Below, piece after piece: positions 52,785 through 61,010 of a stretch of 64,000 nt of DNA; within the stretch, counting starts at the first letter, position 1, and the number at the start of each line of letters is the position of its first letter. This DNA comes from DAOUKH01 sp965261455 (GTDB lineage Bacteria; Chloroflexota; Dehalococcoidia; SHYB01), in NCBI GenBank assembly GCA_965261455.1, contig OZ253453.1, forward strand, positions 248,001 through 312,000, written 5' to 3'. The position numbers were made by a program, and so were the translations under genes. The notes under the pieces were generated by a model. It did no database searches, had not been told where the DNA came from, and saw only the letters and a program-made list of their open reading frames with translations.

Positions 52785-53600
52785 CTACGCGGCGGGCCTG
52801 GCCGCGATGAGTATCTCTACGTGCACCTCGTCTTCGACTTGGACGAAGCTGAGGTTGGGGGCAGTTAGGCCGAGGTCCTCCCAGGTGAAGGTGGTGCGTC
52901 CGAGGATGTAGAGCACGTCGCCATCGTCCCGCGCCTCGATCTCGAAGGCGACGGGTGCCTGGAATCCCCGGATGCCGAGTTGGCCGGTCACTTGCCCGGT
53001 GGCAGTCTCGCCATCGGTGAACTCCTTAGGGAGGGGGCCCGCGGCGGGGAGGGTGAAGGTGGCGATGGGGTCGTTGGGGAACATGCGCTCGCGGACATAG
53101 CGGTCGCGGCGTTCTTGGTCGCTACCGAGCTGGTGCAGGTCGATGGTGATAACGGAAGGACGGCCGTCGAAGTGCACCTCGCCGGAGAGGGCCGTGGTAC
53201 GCATCACGGCGTCGTTGGGCAATGGCAGATTTGCCAATTTCTCCCGTACGGTGAAGGTGGCTTCGGAGCCCATTCCGACCAGGAAGGTGACGCCTTCGAC
53301 CTCGCCTACGGTCCTTTCGGCGGCGGTTTCGGGTGGTGCTGAGGTGGGCTGTGCCGGCGTGTCGGTTGCGGCGGGCGGCATGGGTGTGGTTGTGGCGGCG
53401 GGCGGCGCGGACGTGGCCGTCGGGTCGGGCGGGGGAGGAGTCGAGGTCGGCTGTGCCGTGGCGGTCGCGGCGGGTGGCGCGTCGGTAGGCGCCGGGGTTG
53501 CCGTTGGGTCGTCGGCGCCACAGGCGGCGACTGTCAGGACGAGCAGCGCGGAGAGTGCCAGGACACGCCCGATCCATCCCGATACGATCCATGGCTTCAT
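52785..53600 (-). CDS. YceI-like lipoprotein
   Basis: 271-residue precursor with a lipoprotein signal (hydrophobic 11-24, lipobox VAAC, Cys27), a Pro/Thr/Ala-rich linker (~30-95) and a C-terminal lipocalin-like YceI domain: ATFTVREKLANLPLPNDAVM near 114, VTGQLGIRGFQAPVAFEIEA near 206 and TFTWEDLGL near 240. YceI proteins bind isoprenoid-type lipids; role here unknown. ATG 53600 is the first that leaves a typical signal peptide; upstream open frame is low-complexity. It overlaps the upstream membrane-protein gene by 4 bp. Confidence 0.82.
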   Translation of the reverse strand: MKPWIVSGWIGRVLALSALLVLTVAACGADDPTATPAPTDAPPAATATAQPTSTPPPPDPTATSAPPAATTTPMPPAATDTPAQPTSAPPETAAERTVGEVEGVTFLVGMGSEATFTVREKLANLPLPNDAVMRTTALSGEVHFDGRPSVITIDLHQLGSDQERRDRYVRERMFPNDPIATFTLPAAGPLPKEFTDGETATGQVTGQLGIRGFQAPVAFEIEARDDGDVLYILGRTTFTWEDLGLTAPNLSFVQVEDEVHVEILIAARPAA

Positions 53601-54103
53601 GACGAACGACCTCCATCGTGGGTGAGTTCCGGTGCGGCGAGGCCGGCGCGCGGGGGAAGCTCTAGGCGTCCGCTCTCCTCGTCGCCCTGACCGGCGAGTG
53701 AGAGCCCGACCGCGAGGGCGGCGGCGAGCGCCGCGGCGGGCAGCCACGGTTTCTGGACCGCGGGCGTATCGGAGAGCAGGACGGTCAGCGCTCCGGTGAT
53801 GGTGAAGACGATGGCTGCTAGGGGGAGGGCGAAGGGTAGGAAGCGGTCGAGCTGCGTCTCGCCGGCCCAGGAGAGGAGAGCGGCGGCGCCGAAGGCCGCC
53901 GTCCACACGGTGGCGAAAACGGTTCGGCGGCGCTTTGACTTGGCCGAGTAGCGCCATAGCGCCCCGGCGGCAAGCCCGGCGATCAGCGCGGCGATGACGA
54001 CGGTGGCGGTGTTGAGCAGGGCGTCGTCGGGGGAGCGCAGCGGCAGCGAGACGAGCGCCGCCACGGTAGCCGCGATCGAACCGGCTGTCAGGCCAGCGAT
54101 CAT
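53597..54103 (-). CDS. Small multi-pass membrane protein, function unknown
   Basis: 168 residues with four predicted transmembrane helices (about 5-22, 33-50, 62-80 and 88-111) plus a fifth weak one near 121-137; the C-terminal 28 residues are polar and end HDGGRSS. No family is recognised. Its 3' end overlaps the YceI-like lipoprotein gene (4 bp, ATGA type), so they are probably made together and may function together in the envelope. Confidence 0.65.
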   Translation of the reverse strand: MIAGLTAGSIAATVAALVSLPLRSPDDALLNTATVVIAALIAGLAAGALWRYSAKSKRRRTVFATVWTAAFGAAALLSWAGETQLDRFLPFALPLAAIVFTITGALTVLLSDTPAVQKPWLPAAALAAALAVGLSLAGQGDEESGRLELPPRAGLAAPELTHDGGRSS

Positions 54104-54264
54104 CGTCGCTTGCTCCCCGTTCGGGGCACAGTTTCAGCGATGTTCCCGTCCGGCCTACGCATCCCGTACCTGTTGTAGCGCCACATTATCGAGGAAATGT
54201 CGACGCGACGGGCGACGTCAAAGCACCAGGCCGATCGGACGCGTGCTCCAACTCTCGCCGAAGG

Positions 54265-55059
54265 TCACAGGGCCACGCTGCTTCGGCAGGGGAAGAGCTC
54301 ACGATCAGCGCGAATGTAGACCTGGACATAAACGTTGCCGTCCCTGTACCGGGCTTCCATCCGATTCTCGTTGGACTCGCTGTAGCGCTCATCGGCTTCT
54401 ATTCTCAGACCGTCCTGTATGGCTAGGAAGACCGCGTCGGCGATGTCTGCCGCGCTGGTGATGCCCGGCCGGAGTTCCTCGCGGTAGAGGTCCAGGTCGA
54501 AGCGTCCCAGCGACGGCAAGTCTCCGAGGATCGACTCGGTAAAGGTAATGTCGTCCCACTGCCGGCAAGGGTCATCAACATTCATCTCCAAATATGACAG
54601 ATTCACTAGCCCACTGAAGTCTTCCTTCTTGATCGACCTAACCGATTCCAGATTCAACCTTTCTATCCGGAATAACTCGTCATTGGTCGCCAGGCTACAC
54701 AGGGAGAATCCCAGAGCGTCCAGGATGGCCCGTTGTACTGCCGGGGAGCGGTCGCAGATGTTCTCTTCGATGTCTTGGGCAGGCACCTCGGTAGCGAGTC
54801 TCTGCCGTTGTTGCTATTGAACTTCAGCCACATCCTGTCGTAAGCCCTGTATCTCACTCTGTATCCGGTTGATGTCAGCTCGAAGTGATGCATCGGGCGT
54901 CGCCGTGGGCGCGGGCGTTTCCTGCCGCAAGTCTTCTATCTCGTCCTGCAACTGATTGATGTCCGCTCGCAGGGTCGCGTCGGGCGTTGCTGTCGGAGCG
55001 TTGCCCGCGCAGGCTAGGGCCAGGGACGCAAGAAGGACAACGGAGGCAATGAGTTTCAT
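54265..55059 (-). pseudogene. Lipoprotein gene interrupted by an in-frame TAG
   Basis: Reading the minus strand from ATG 55059, the first part is a lipoprotein (signal 2-14, lipobox LALAC with Cys17) with two coiled-coil repeats, ATPDATLRADINQLQDEIED and ATPDASLRADINRIQSEIQG. A TAG at 54814-54816 stops it after AEVQ, but the same frame continues QQRQRLATEV and then 170 further codons to 54265, with sequence resembling the start of a leucine-rich-repeat domain (AVQRAILDALG, LFRIERLNLESV, FSGLVNLSYLEM). CAA-TAG-CAA-CAA suggests a single C-to-T change in a CAG codon. GTG 54786 could start a separate product, but the shared frame favours one broken gene. Confidence 0.7.
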
Positions 55060-55123
55060 GGCGTTTCGTTGTGGGCCGAACTTCGCCACAAGCCGACGCT
55101 TGGCGGTCGAGTCTTGAGCAACA

Positions 55124-55531
55124 TTACCCGGCGGGCTTGAACTTGTAGAGGGTGATCTTGTCGGAGGCGTCTTCGAAGGCGACTTCGACGGGCATGCCGA
55201 CGTGGACGTCTTTCGCGTCGCAGCCGGTGATGCCGGTGAGCATGCGGGGGCCCTCGTCGAGCTCGACGACGGCGACGGAGTAGGGGACGTCGTCCATGAA
55301 GCCGGGCGACTGGGGCCGGTAGATCGTGGTGTGGGTGTAGACGACGCCGCGCCCGCTCATCGGCGCCCAGTCGTACTCGGTGGAGTAGCAGTCGCGGCAG
55401 GCCCATTGGGGCGTCCAGCGTAGCGCGCCGCACGCCGTGCACTTCTGGACGAGGAGCTCGCGGTGCTTCGTTCCCTCCCAGAAGGGAGCGGAGAGCGCCG
55501 TCGGGTTGGGCAGGGGCTTGTCGTAGGCCAT
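55124..55531 (-). CDS. DUF35 OB-fold/zinc-ribbon protein (thiolase partner)
   Basis: 135 residues: zinc ribbon with VQKCTACGALRWTPQWACRDC (Cys31, Cys34, Cys45, Cys48 approx.) and an OB-fold beginning VVYTHTTIYRP. Proteins of this family accompany SCP-x-type thiolases and are needed for their activity or for channelling acyl-CoA. The thiolase-like gene lies directly upstream (13 bases), consistent with that. The start ATG 55531 matches the typical conserved N-terminal region. Confidence 0.9.
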   Translation of the reverse strand: MAYDKPLPNPTALSAPFWEGTKHRELLVQKCTACGALRWTPQWACRDCYSTEYDWAPMSGRGVVYTHTTIYRPQSPGFMDDVPYSVAVVELDEGPRMLTGITGCDAKDVHVGMPVEVAFEDASDKITLYKFKPAG

Positions 55532-55544
55532 CGTCGGTCCTCGC

Positions 55545-56726
55545 TTAGTCCTTGGCGAGCAGGGCGAAAGAATGTCGTCCGGTGAGGGGGCCGCAGGAGG
55601 CGGCGATCTTGGGGTCGCGGACCTTGCGGCAGATGCTGCGGTCGTAGGTGTGGACGCCCGCCGCCCACTCGGGGCAGAGGTCCTTCACCTCGTTCCGCAT
55701 CTGGCGCACCGCCTCGATAATCTTGAAGTTGTAGGGGTTACCGGGGTGGCTGTACGACTGGTTGCCGCCGTCGGGGCAGACGGGGAAGGGGTCGTCGAGC
55801 CCGACGTTCTCCATGACGAAGGGGCCGCCCTCGCCGACCTCGCAGAAGCCCAGGGCCTCGTACTGCATGACGATGCCGCTGGCGAAGTGGTCGTAGACCA
55901 TCACGAGGTCGACGTCGTCGTGGCGCACGCCGGCGCGGGCGAAGCCCTGCAGCATGTGGTCGCGGCTGTTGAGTATGTCCAGCGTTGGGACCTCGAAGTA
56001 GGCCTTGTAGCGGCTCTCCATCGCGCCGGAGAGGACCCAGACCGGCTCGTGCTTGCAGCTCTTGGCGCGCTCGGCGGAGGTGACGACGACGCAGTTCCCG
56101 CCGTCGTTGACGATGGAGCACATCAGGAGGGTGAAGGGGTCGGCGACCATGCGGGCTTCGAGCACGTCGGCGGTGGTGTAGGGGCCGCGGTTGAACATGA
56201 CCGCGTCGGGGTTGATATGGCCGTTGTTGCGGACGACGGCGCAGCCGTGGGCGATCTGCTCCGGCGTGGTGCCGAACTCGTGCATGTGGCGGCGCATCTG
56301 CATGGCCATCTGGCCGGGCGTCATGGACCCCGTCCACTCGGTGAATTCGTAGTCGGGCCGGGTCCAGTCCACCACGCTGCCGTCGGAGGCGGCCCGCGAG
56401 TTGCCCGAACCGAGGATGGCGACCTCGCAGAGGCCGTCGCGTATCGCCGCCGCTGCTTGGAGGAGCGCCATCGCGCCCGACAACTGCGTCACGATGCTGA
56501 GCGGTCGATTGAGCTGGTAGGCGAGGTTACCGTCGGTCGCGCCTTGGCCGTTGCCGAGGGGGAAGGTCGAGCCGTAGTAGGCGTCGACGTCGGCCATGGT
56601 GAGGCCGGCGTCGTCGAGGGCGCCGAGAATCGCCTCCATGCTGATGGCCTGCGACGTGCGCTGAGAGACGCGCTCCTGCTCCGTCGCATAGACGCCGACG
56701 ATGGCCACGTCTCTCGGCTTCGGCAT
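55545..56726 (-). CDS. Thiolase-family protein (SCP-x/acetyl-CoA acetyltransferase-like)
   Basis: 393 residues: AIVGVYATEQERVSQRTSQA (8-27), LDDAGLTMADVDAYYGSTFP (~37-56), ILGSGNSRAASDGS near 105 and a conserved C-terminal LTGRHSFALL. The catalytic cysteine (CxxG-type) expected around residue 85-92 is not present in that form (NRPLSIVTQLSGAMALLQAA), as in many SCP-x-like thiolase homologues that lack it; the enzyme may thus use a different residue or act as a lyase. Coupled to the DUF35 gene downstream. Substrate is undefined. Confidence 0.8.
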   Translation of the reverse strand: MPKPRDVAIVGVYATEQERVSQRTSQAISMEAILGALDDAGLTMADVDAYYGSTFPLGNGQGATDGNLAYQLNRPLSIVTQLSGAMALLQAAAAIRDGLCEVAILGSGNSRAASDGSVVDWTRPDYEFTEWTGSMTPGQMAMQMRRHMHEFGTTPEQIAHGCAVVRNNGHINPDAVMFNRGPYTTADVLEARMVADPFTLLMCSIVNDGGNCVVVTSAERAKSCKHEPVWVLSGAMESRYKAYFEVPTLDILNSRDHMLQGFARAGVRHDDVDLVMVYDHFASGIVMQYEALGFCEVGEGGPFVMENVGLDDPFPVCPDGGNQSYSHPGNPYNFKIIEAVRQMRNEVKDLCPEWAAGVHTYDRSICRKVRDPKIAASCGPLTGRHSFALLAKD

Positions 56727-56810
56727 GGCTGCGCTCCTTCTCCTGGGCGAGAATTGTAGCGGAATCTTGTCCCAGAGAGAGGGATTGTACGGCAATCTGC
56801 TGTGCGGAGG

Positions 56811-56920
56811 GGCGCCCTGTGGGCGCCGGCGCGCCTGGCGGCGCGTGCCCTCTCTCAGTCTCCCCCATAGGGGGAGAAGTGGAGGGGAGGGCGCCCACAG
56901 GGACGCCGCTACGGGAGGGA
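56811..56920 (+). repeat. Palindromic intergenic repeat, copy 2, with terminal inverted repeats
   Basis: GGCGCCCTGTGGGCGCC (56811-56827) and GGGCGCCCACAGGGACGCC (56889-56907) are near-perfect inverted repeats bordering the core CCCTCTCTCAGTCTCCCCC (56848-56866) with GGGGGAGAAG. This MITE-like arrangement is the clearest in the window. It fills the gap between the thiolase and MaoC-type genes. Confidence 0.75.
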
Positions 56921-56928
56921 GGGTTTGG

Positions 56929-58182
56929 CTACCAGACGCAGCCGGGCGTGTCGACGGCGAAGTCGGTTTTCATGGGGGTCGGCTTGATGTCGGTGACGGG
57001 GATGAGGACGGGGCCGCGCTCCCGTGAGGGGAGTAGCACGACGCCGTGGCCCGGCGACGAGATTTCGCCGCGCTGGTTCTCGCACCAGACGTCGAGCTCG
57101 ACGACGTTGAGGTCGCCGTCCTGTCGTTTCTCGGTCACCTTGGCCTTCACCCACGTGGTGTCGCCGTGATAGTTGAACTTGCGCGCTTGGTCGGTCTCTT
57201 TCCACACGAACCCGTCGTCGCCGACCCAGTTGGTGAGGTAGTGCATGATCCACGAGGTGCGGACGTTGCCGTAGTCGTAGGCCCGGGGGTTGCCTACCCT
57301 CCTGGCGCGGGCGTCGTCCCAGTGGACGCGCTGGGCGGGCGACCAGAAGCCGTCCTCGGTCTTGGTGTAGAAGGCGGGGATGCGCTTGCGGTTGAGGTAG
57401 TCGAGGCGGTAGGCGGAGACACGGAAGATGCCGAAGCCGATGCCCATGTGCCACAGCACCATGTCCTTGGTCTCTAGAGGGCCCTTGACCATGGTGGGCA
57501 TGTCCATGCCGGGCTTGACGTCCTCCCAATAGAGGGTGTCGGCGCCGCGGCGGTACTCGTTCTCGTAGGCTTCGTCGATCTTCGCCAGGTAGTCGTCGTC
57601 GTAGTGGGTCGGCTCGTAGGTCTTGGTGTACTTGCCGGTCTTCTCCGACGCCTCGCGCTCGACGTGGAAGAAGTAGAAGCGCCGCATGGCGACCATCTCG
57701 TCGCGCTGGTTGATGTACTCCTTACGGTGATGGATGATCGCGGCCTTCCCGCCGCCGAACTCGCTCCGCTTCTCCTCGACGTTCTCGATGAAGTAGTTCA
57801 TCCGAATCTGGTCGCCGGGCAGGATGGGGCGGACCCACTCGTAGTTGCCGCCGGAGAGGTAGTTGGGGACGCCGCGGAGGGCGCCGGCGCCGGCCTTGCG
57901 GACCTCCGGCGGGATGGGGGGAACGGTGGTGCGCTCCAGGGTGATGATGTACTGCGGCGGGGCGACGATCCCACCCCAGCGGGTGTCCTTGGCGTAGTCC
58001 TCGTCGCAGAAGAGGGGGTTGTCGTCGCCGTAGCAGTTGGCGAAGTGGCGGATGGTGTCCTTGTGGGCTTCGTGATTGAAGGGAGGCGAGTCGGGAATGA
58101 GTACGCCGATGCGATTGCGGTAGCGCTGAACGTCGTCCTCGGTGATCTTCCCCTTCATTTCGGCGTCGTCGCGCTCGGGCAT
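56929..58182 (-). CDS. MaoC-type hotdog dehydratase-like protein (duplicated)
   Basis: 417 residues with two hotdog units. The first (~1-200) has FNHEAHKDTIRHFANCYGDD near 34 (MaoC/FAS1A-like), WGGIVAPPQYIITLERTTVP near 68 and a second region after ~215 opens with LYWEDVKPGMDMPTMVKGP. These features match the fused MaoC-like dehydratases that act on enoyl-CoA or hydroxyacyl-CoA. The start ATG 58182 has an ideal AGGAGG. A long open frame runs upstream through the repeat region, but it is not conserved. Part of the CoA-type catabolic cluster. Confidence 0.8.
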   Translation of the reverse strand: MPERDDAEMKGKITEDDVQRYRNRIGVLIPDSPPFNHEAHKDTIRHFANCYGDDNPLFCDEDYAKDTRWGGIVAPPQYIITLERTTVPPIPPEVRKAGAGALRGVPNYLSGGNYEWVRPILPGDQIRMNYFIENVEEKRSEFGGGKAAIIHHRKEYINQRDEMVAMRRFYFFHVEREASEKTGKYTKTYEPTHYDDDYLAKIDEAYENEYRRGADTLYWEDVKPGMDMPTMVKGPLETKDMVLWHMGIGFGIFRVSAYRLDYLNRKRIPAFYTKTEDGFWSPAQRVHWDDARARRVGNPRAYDYGNVRTSWIMHYLTNWVGDDGFVWKETDQARKFNYHGDTTWVKAKVTEKRQDGDLNVVELDVWCENQRGEISSPGHGVVLLPSRERGPVLIPVTDIKPTPMKTDFAVDTPGCVW

Positions 58183-58249
58183 CGGAACCTCCTGGGGCTG
58201 GGGCGCTGGAATCGGCGTCATGATAGACGAGGGAGGCGGGCGCGTGCTA

Positions 58250-58480
58250 GGGAAGGGCGGCCTCTCCCGGCCCCTCAGAGTGGGGAAGGGACGCCCTGTG
58301 CGCCCCGCGCGCCTGCGGCGCGCGCCCTCTCTCAGTCTCTCCCAGAGGGAGAGAGGTTTAAGTGAATGCCACCTCCGCTCTCCCCCCGCCAGGACCCCAG
58401 TCGGTTTTGCAAGGGTCTCCAAAGGGAGAGAGGCCGGAGGGGAGGGCGATTCGCGAATCGCCCCTACGAGAGGGGAGTGG
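58250..58480 (+). repeat. Palindromic intergenic repeat, copy 3 (composite)
   Basis: Contains CCGCGCGCCTGCGGCGCGCG, CCCTCTCTCAGTCTCTCCC (58325-58343) with GAGGGAGAGAGG, then the GCAAGGGTCTCCAAAGGGAG module (58409-58428) and a 20-bp perfect palindrome GGGCGATTCGCGAATCGCCC (58444-58463). Longest copy in the window, probably two elements fused. Confidence 0.75.
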
Positions 58481-58487
58481 GTTGGGG

Positions 58488-59024
58488 CTACGGCGCGCGG
58501 CCGGTTAGGCCGATGAGCCTGTCCTGGCGGGGGGCGTCGTCGGGGACGGAGACGGGCGGGGCGAAGGCGGGGCTGGGGCCGCGCTTGGATATGCCTTCCA
58601 TGAGGGGGTAGAGGAAGTCGACGACTGCGCCGTCGAGGGCGGTGTCTTGGCCGGTGGCCTTGGCCAGGTCCCAGGTGTGGACCGAGAGGTCGCCCATAGC
58701 CATGCCGATCATGGCCGCGACGGGCATCTCGCCCATGCGGCTCTCGACCATCTTTTCGAGGGCGCCCGGCTCGGCGGCGGCCTTGGCGATGGCCGACGCC
58801 GCGGCGTCGATCTTGTCCATCGTCGAGCCCTCGGCGGCGACTTCGCCTCCGATGACCATGCCCGCGATGCCCGTCTGGGCTCCGGCCATGTGGTCGAGAA
58901 GCTGTTGGACGTTCCATTCTGAGCACGGCGTGGGCTGGCCGAGATGGTCGTCCGAGACTCCTTCGACCGCCGCCCGGGCGCGGGCCACTGTCGTCGTGTA
59001 GATCTCCATTGCGCCGCTTGCCAT
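58488..59024 (-). CDS. TIGR03086-type DinB-like metal-binding protein
   Basis: 178 residues of the DinB/mycothiol-dependent maleylpyruvate isomerase-like superfamily: GQPTPCSEWNVQQLLDHMAG (~29-48) with the first metal His, VESRMGEMPVAAMIGMAMGD near 92 and LSVHTWDLAKATGQ near 113 with the second and third ligands (H-x3-D). The subgroup TIGR03086 has unknown substrate; it is a four-helix bundle metalloprotein. ATG 59024 is preceded by AGGAG; ATG 59009 (MEIYTTT) is an alternative. Confidence 0.82.
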   Translation of the reverse strand: MASGAMEIYTTTVARARAAVEGVSDDHLGQPTPCSEWNVQQLLDHMAGAQTGIAGMVIGGEVAAEGSTMDKIDAAASAIAKAAAEPGALEKMVESRMGEMPVAAMIGMAMGDLSVHTWDLAKATGQDTALDGAVVDFLYPLMEGISKRGPSPAFAPPVSVPDDAPRQDRLIGLTGRAP

Positions 59025-59123
59025 CGTTTGTCTCCTCTTGTTGGCTGGTTGGGGTGTAAGGATAGCTGAACGCGCGGGGCGGCGTCCGCACCCTACCTGT
59101 AGCGGGGGGCGGAGGGGCCCCCA

Positions 59124-59132
59124 TGCTATAAT
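59124..59132 (+). promoter_or_regulatory. Extended -10 promoter
   Basis: TGC-TATAAT (59124-59132), a consensus extended -10, followed by CCCCCGGG; no -35 needed. It is about 90 bp before the LLM gene start. The same GCTA(T/C)AATCCCCCG motif occurs at 47563. Confidence 0.5.
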
Positions 59133-59220
59133 CCCCCGGGCTCAATTCAGGCCTACACCGACGGGCCCCGTGCATGGGCAAGCCGGGGCCCAATGGCTGC
59201 GGAGGAATGCCGATACCACA

Positions 59221-60354
59221 ATGAAATTCCACGGCTTTATCTACTGCACGGTCGGCAACCGCGCCCAGATCGAAGCGGGCATGGCGGGGAAGAACCCCGA
59301 ACTCTATCAGAACATGCTCGGCGAGGTTGGCGAGTACGTCCGCTTCTGCGATGACATCGGCTTCGCGGGCTTCGGCCACCCAGAGCATCACCTTCAGATC
59401 GAGGGGCTGGAAGTCTCCAACGAGCCCGGCCTGCTCAGCATGTTCATTGGCATGCAGACGAAGCAGCTGCGCGTTGATCTGTTCGGCTACGCGCTGCCGG
59501 GGCACAACCCGCTCCGCGTCGCTGAGCACGTGGCGACGCTGGACCACATGCTGAAAGGGCGGCTGAACGTGGCCTTCGTTCGGGGCTATCAGGAGCGTTG
59601 GCTGCAATGCCTGGCGGTGAAGCCCGGCCTCACCGGCGCCGGCCCGTGGAACCGCAAGCAGCCGTCGGACGTGATGAACCGCGAGTTCTACGAGGAGAGC
59701 ATCGCGGTGATCCGTAAGGCGTGGGCCAACGACACGTTCTCCCACGAGGGCAAGTATTGGACCTTCCCGCCGAAGGACTTCGTGAACCCGCACGAGCAGC
59801 CGACGTATCTGAAGTTCGGGCAGGGCGTGGACGACGACTACACCATCCGCGAGATCGGCATCGCACCGAAGCCGTACCAGCAGCCGCACCCGCCGCTCTA
59901 CAGCGGCTTCACGCAGAGCATGACCACGGCGCTGTACTGGGCGCGCGAGGGCGGCAAGCCCGTCGTACTCGGGGAGAACCTGGAGTTTTGTAAGACGCTC
60001 TGGGGGGCTTACCGCGAGGAGGCGGAGCGGCACGGGCGGCATGTCCCCTATGGCGAGGAGGCCGCGTGGGGCGGCTATCTGATTCTCGCCGACACCGACG
60101 AGGAGGCCCAGGAGTGGGCCAAGGACGCGTACTGGATGTGGGATAGCTGGGGCTGGGGCTTTGGCATGCCCTACCCGGCGATGATCATCGGGGGGCCGGA
60201 AACGGTGAAGCGCCGCATCCAGGAGGCCCGCGACATGGTGCCGTTCAACGAGTGCTTTTTCCTGCTTGGCCAGGGAGTCTTGGGCCGCGACAAGGTGATG
60301 AAGACGCTGGACCTCTTCGCGAACAAGGTGATGCCTGAGTTCGCGGACATGTAG
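59221..60354 (+). CDS. LLM-class flavin-dependent oxidoreductase (monooxygenase-type)
   Basis: 377 residues of luciferase-like fold: GEYVRFCDDIGFAGFGHPEH (~38-57), LRVDLFGYALPGHNPLRVAE (~83-102), HVATLDHMLKGRLNVAFVRG (~103-122) and REFYEESIAVIRKAWANDTF (~155-174). Larger than the other LLM gene and closer to the alkanal/ring-cleaving flavin monooxygenase group (luciferase-like, FMNH2 or F420H2). ATG 59221 is the best start although GGAGG lies 15 bases upstream; the preceding frame is open. Substrate unknown. Confidence 0.87.
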   Translation: MKFHGFIYCTVGNRAQIEAGMAGKNPELYQNMLGEVGEYVRFCDDIGFAGFGHPEHHLQIEGLEVSNEPGLLSMFIGMQTKQLRVDLFGYALPGHNPLRVAEHVATLDHMLKGRLNVAFVRGYQERWLQCLAVKPGLTGAGPWNRKQPSDVMNREFYEESIAVIRKAWANDTFSHEGKYWTFPPKDFVNPHEQPTYLKFGQGVDDDYTIREIGIAPKPYQQPHPPLYSGFTQSMTTALYWAREGGKPVVLGENLEFCKTLWGAYREEAERHGRHVPYGEEAAWGGYLILADTDEEAQEWAKDAYWMWDSWGWGFGMPYPAMIIGGPETVKRRIQEARDMVPFNECFFLLGQGVLGRDKVMKTLDLFANKVMPEFADM

Positions 60355-60356
60355 AC

Positions 60357-60427
60357 GGTGCCCTCTCTCAGTCTCCCCCAGAGGGGGAGAGGTTTAAGGC
60401 TCCCCCAGTGAGGGAGCGGTCTTAAGG
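60357..60427 (+). repeat. Palindromic intergenic repeat, copy 4
   Basis: CCCTCTCTCAGTCTCCCCC (60361-60379) with AGAGGGGGAGAGG forms a stem, followed by TTTAAGG and the CTCCCCCAGTGAGGGAG half-copy. It begins 3 bp after the LLM stop. Confidence 0.75.
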
Positions 60428-60493
60428 TGCTCCGTTGGCGGCTCTCGATGTGCTAGGCTTGCGGCGGCAACGTCATTCCAGCGGAGGCGGCGC

Positions 60494-60892
60494 ATGAGCA
60501 AGATCGTCATTACCAACGTCGAGGAAGCGCCCTGGGTGCGCGAGTCGCAGAACGACGCGGGACGCAAGACCGGCGTCCAAGTCGTGGGCGAAGTTCAGGA
60601 GGGCATGCGCGCCTTCATCATGAACGTCGCGCCGGACTACGAGACGGAAGTGCACAGCCACTCGCAAGACGAAGTGATCGTCGTCGTCGAGGGCGAGCTT
60701 CGCATGGGCAACCGGGTGCTGGGCCCGAACAGCATCCTCCTCATCCCCAAGGATATCCAGTACCGGCTGGGCGCGGGGAAGGACGGGGCGCGCTTCATCA
60801 ACGTGCGTCCCGGACCCGCCGACTACCAGCCCGTGGGCAAGCCGGTGGTGACCAGCGAGCAGATCTACGGACAAAGCGCGACCATCCCGTGA
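60494..60892 (+). CDS. Cupin-domain protein
   Basis: 132 residues, one cupin barrel: metal-binding motif 1 reads HSHSQDEVIVVVEGELRMG (~54-72, H-x-H-x4-E with G), motif 2 is GPNSILLIPKDIQYRL near 77-92 with weak final His, so metal binding may be partial. Small cupins of this type include dioxygenases, isomerases and sensors. Role unknown; genes on both sides are catabolic amidohydrolases or LLM enzymes. Confidence 0.82.
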   Translation: MSKIVITNVEEAPWVRESQNDAGRKTGVQVVGEVQEGMRAFIMNVAPDYETEVHSHSQDEVIVVVEGELRMGNRVLGPNSILLIPKDIQYRLGAGKDGARFINVRPGPADYQPVGKPVVTSEQIYGQSATIP

Positions 60893-61010
60893 CGGTCGGG
60901 GTTGGCGCCGCCCGCGGGCGGCCGAATCCGGCCCGAATCTGATAAGCTGACCCGAAGGTGAAGCGAGTGGAGCGCGGCGCCGCCGGCGCTCCGCGGCCGT
61001 GGAGGGAAGC

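Noticed and set aside
56929..60042. 1037-codon open frame over the MaoC gene and its upstream region
   Set aside because: Beyond ATG 58182 it reads through repeat copy 3, the DinB-like gene and antisense to the LLM gene with low-complexity Arg/Pro/Gly sequence; a perfect ribosome site supports 58182.
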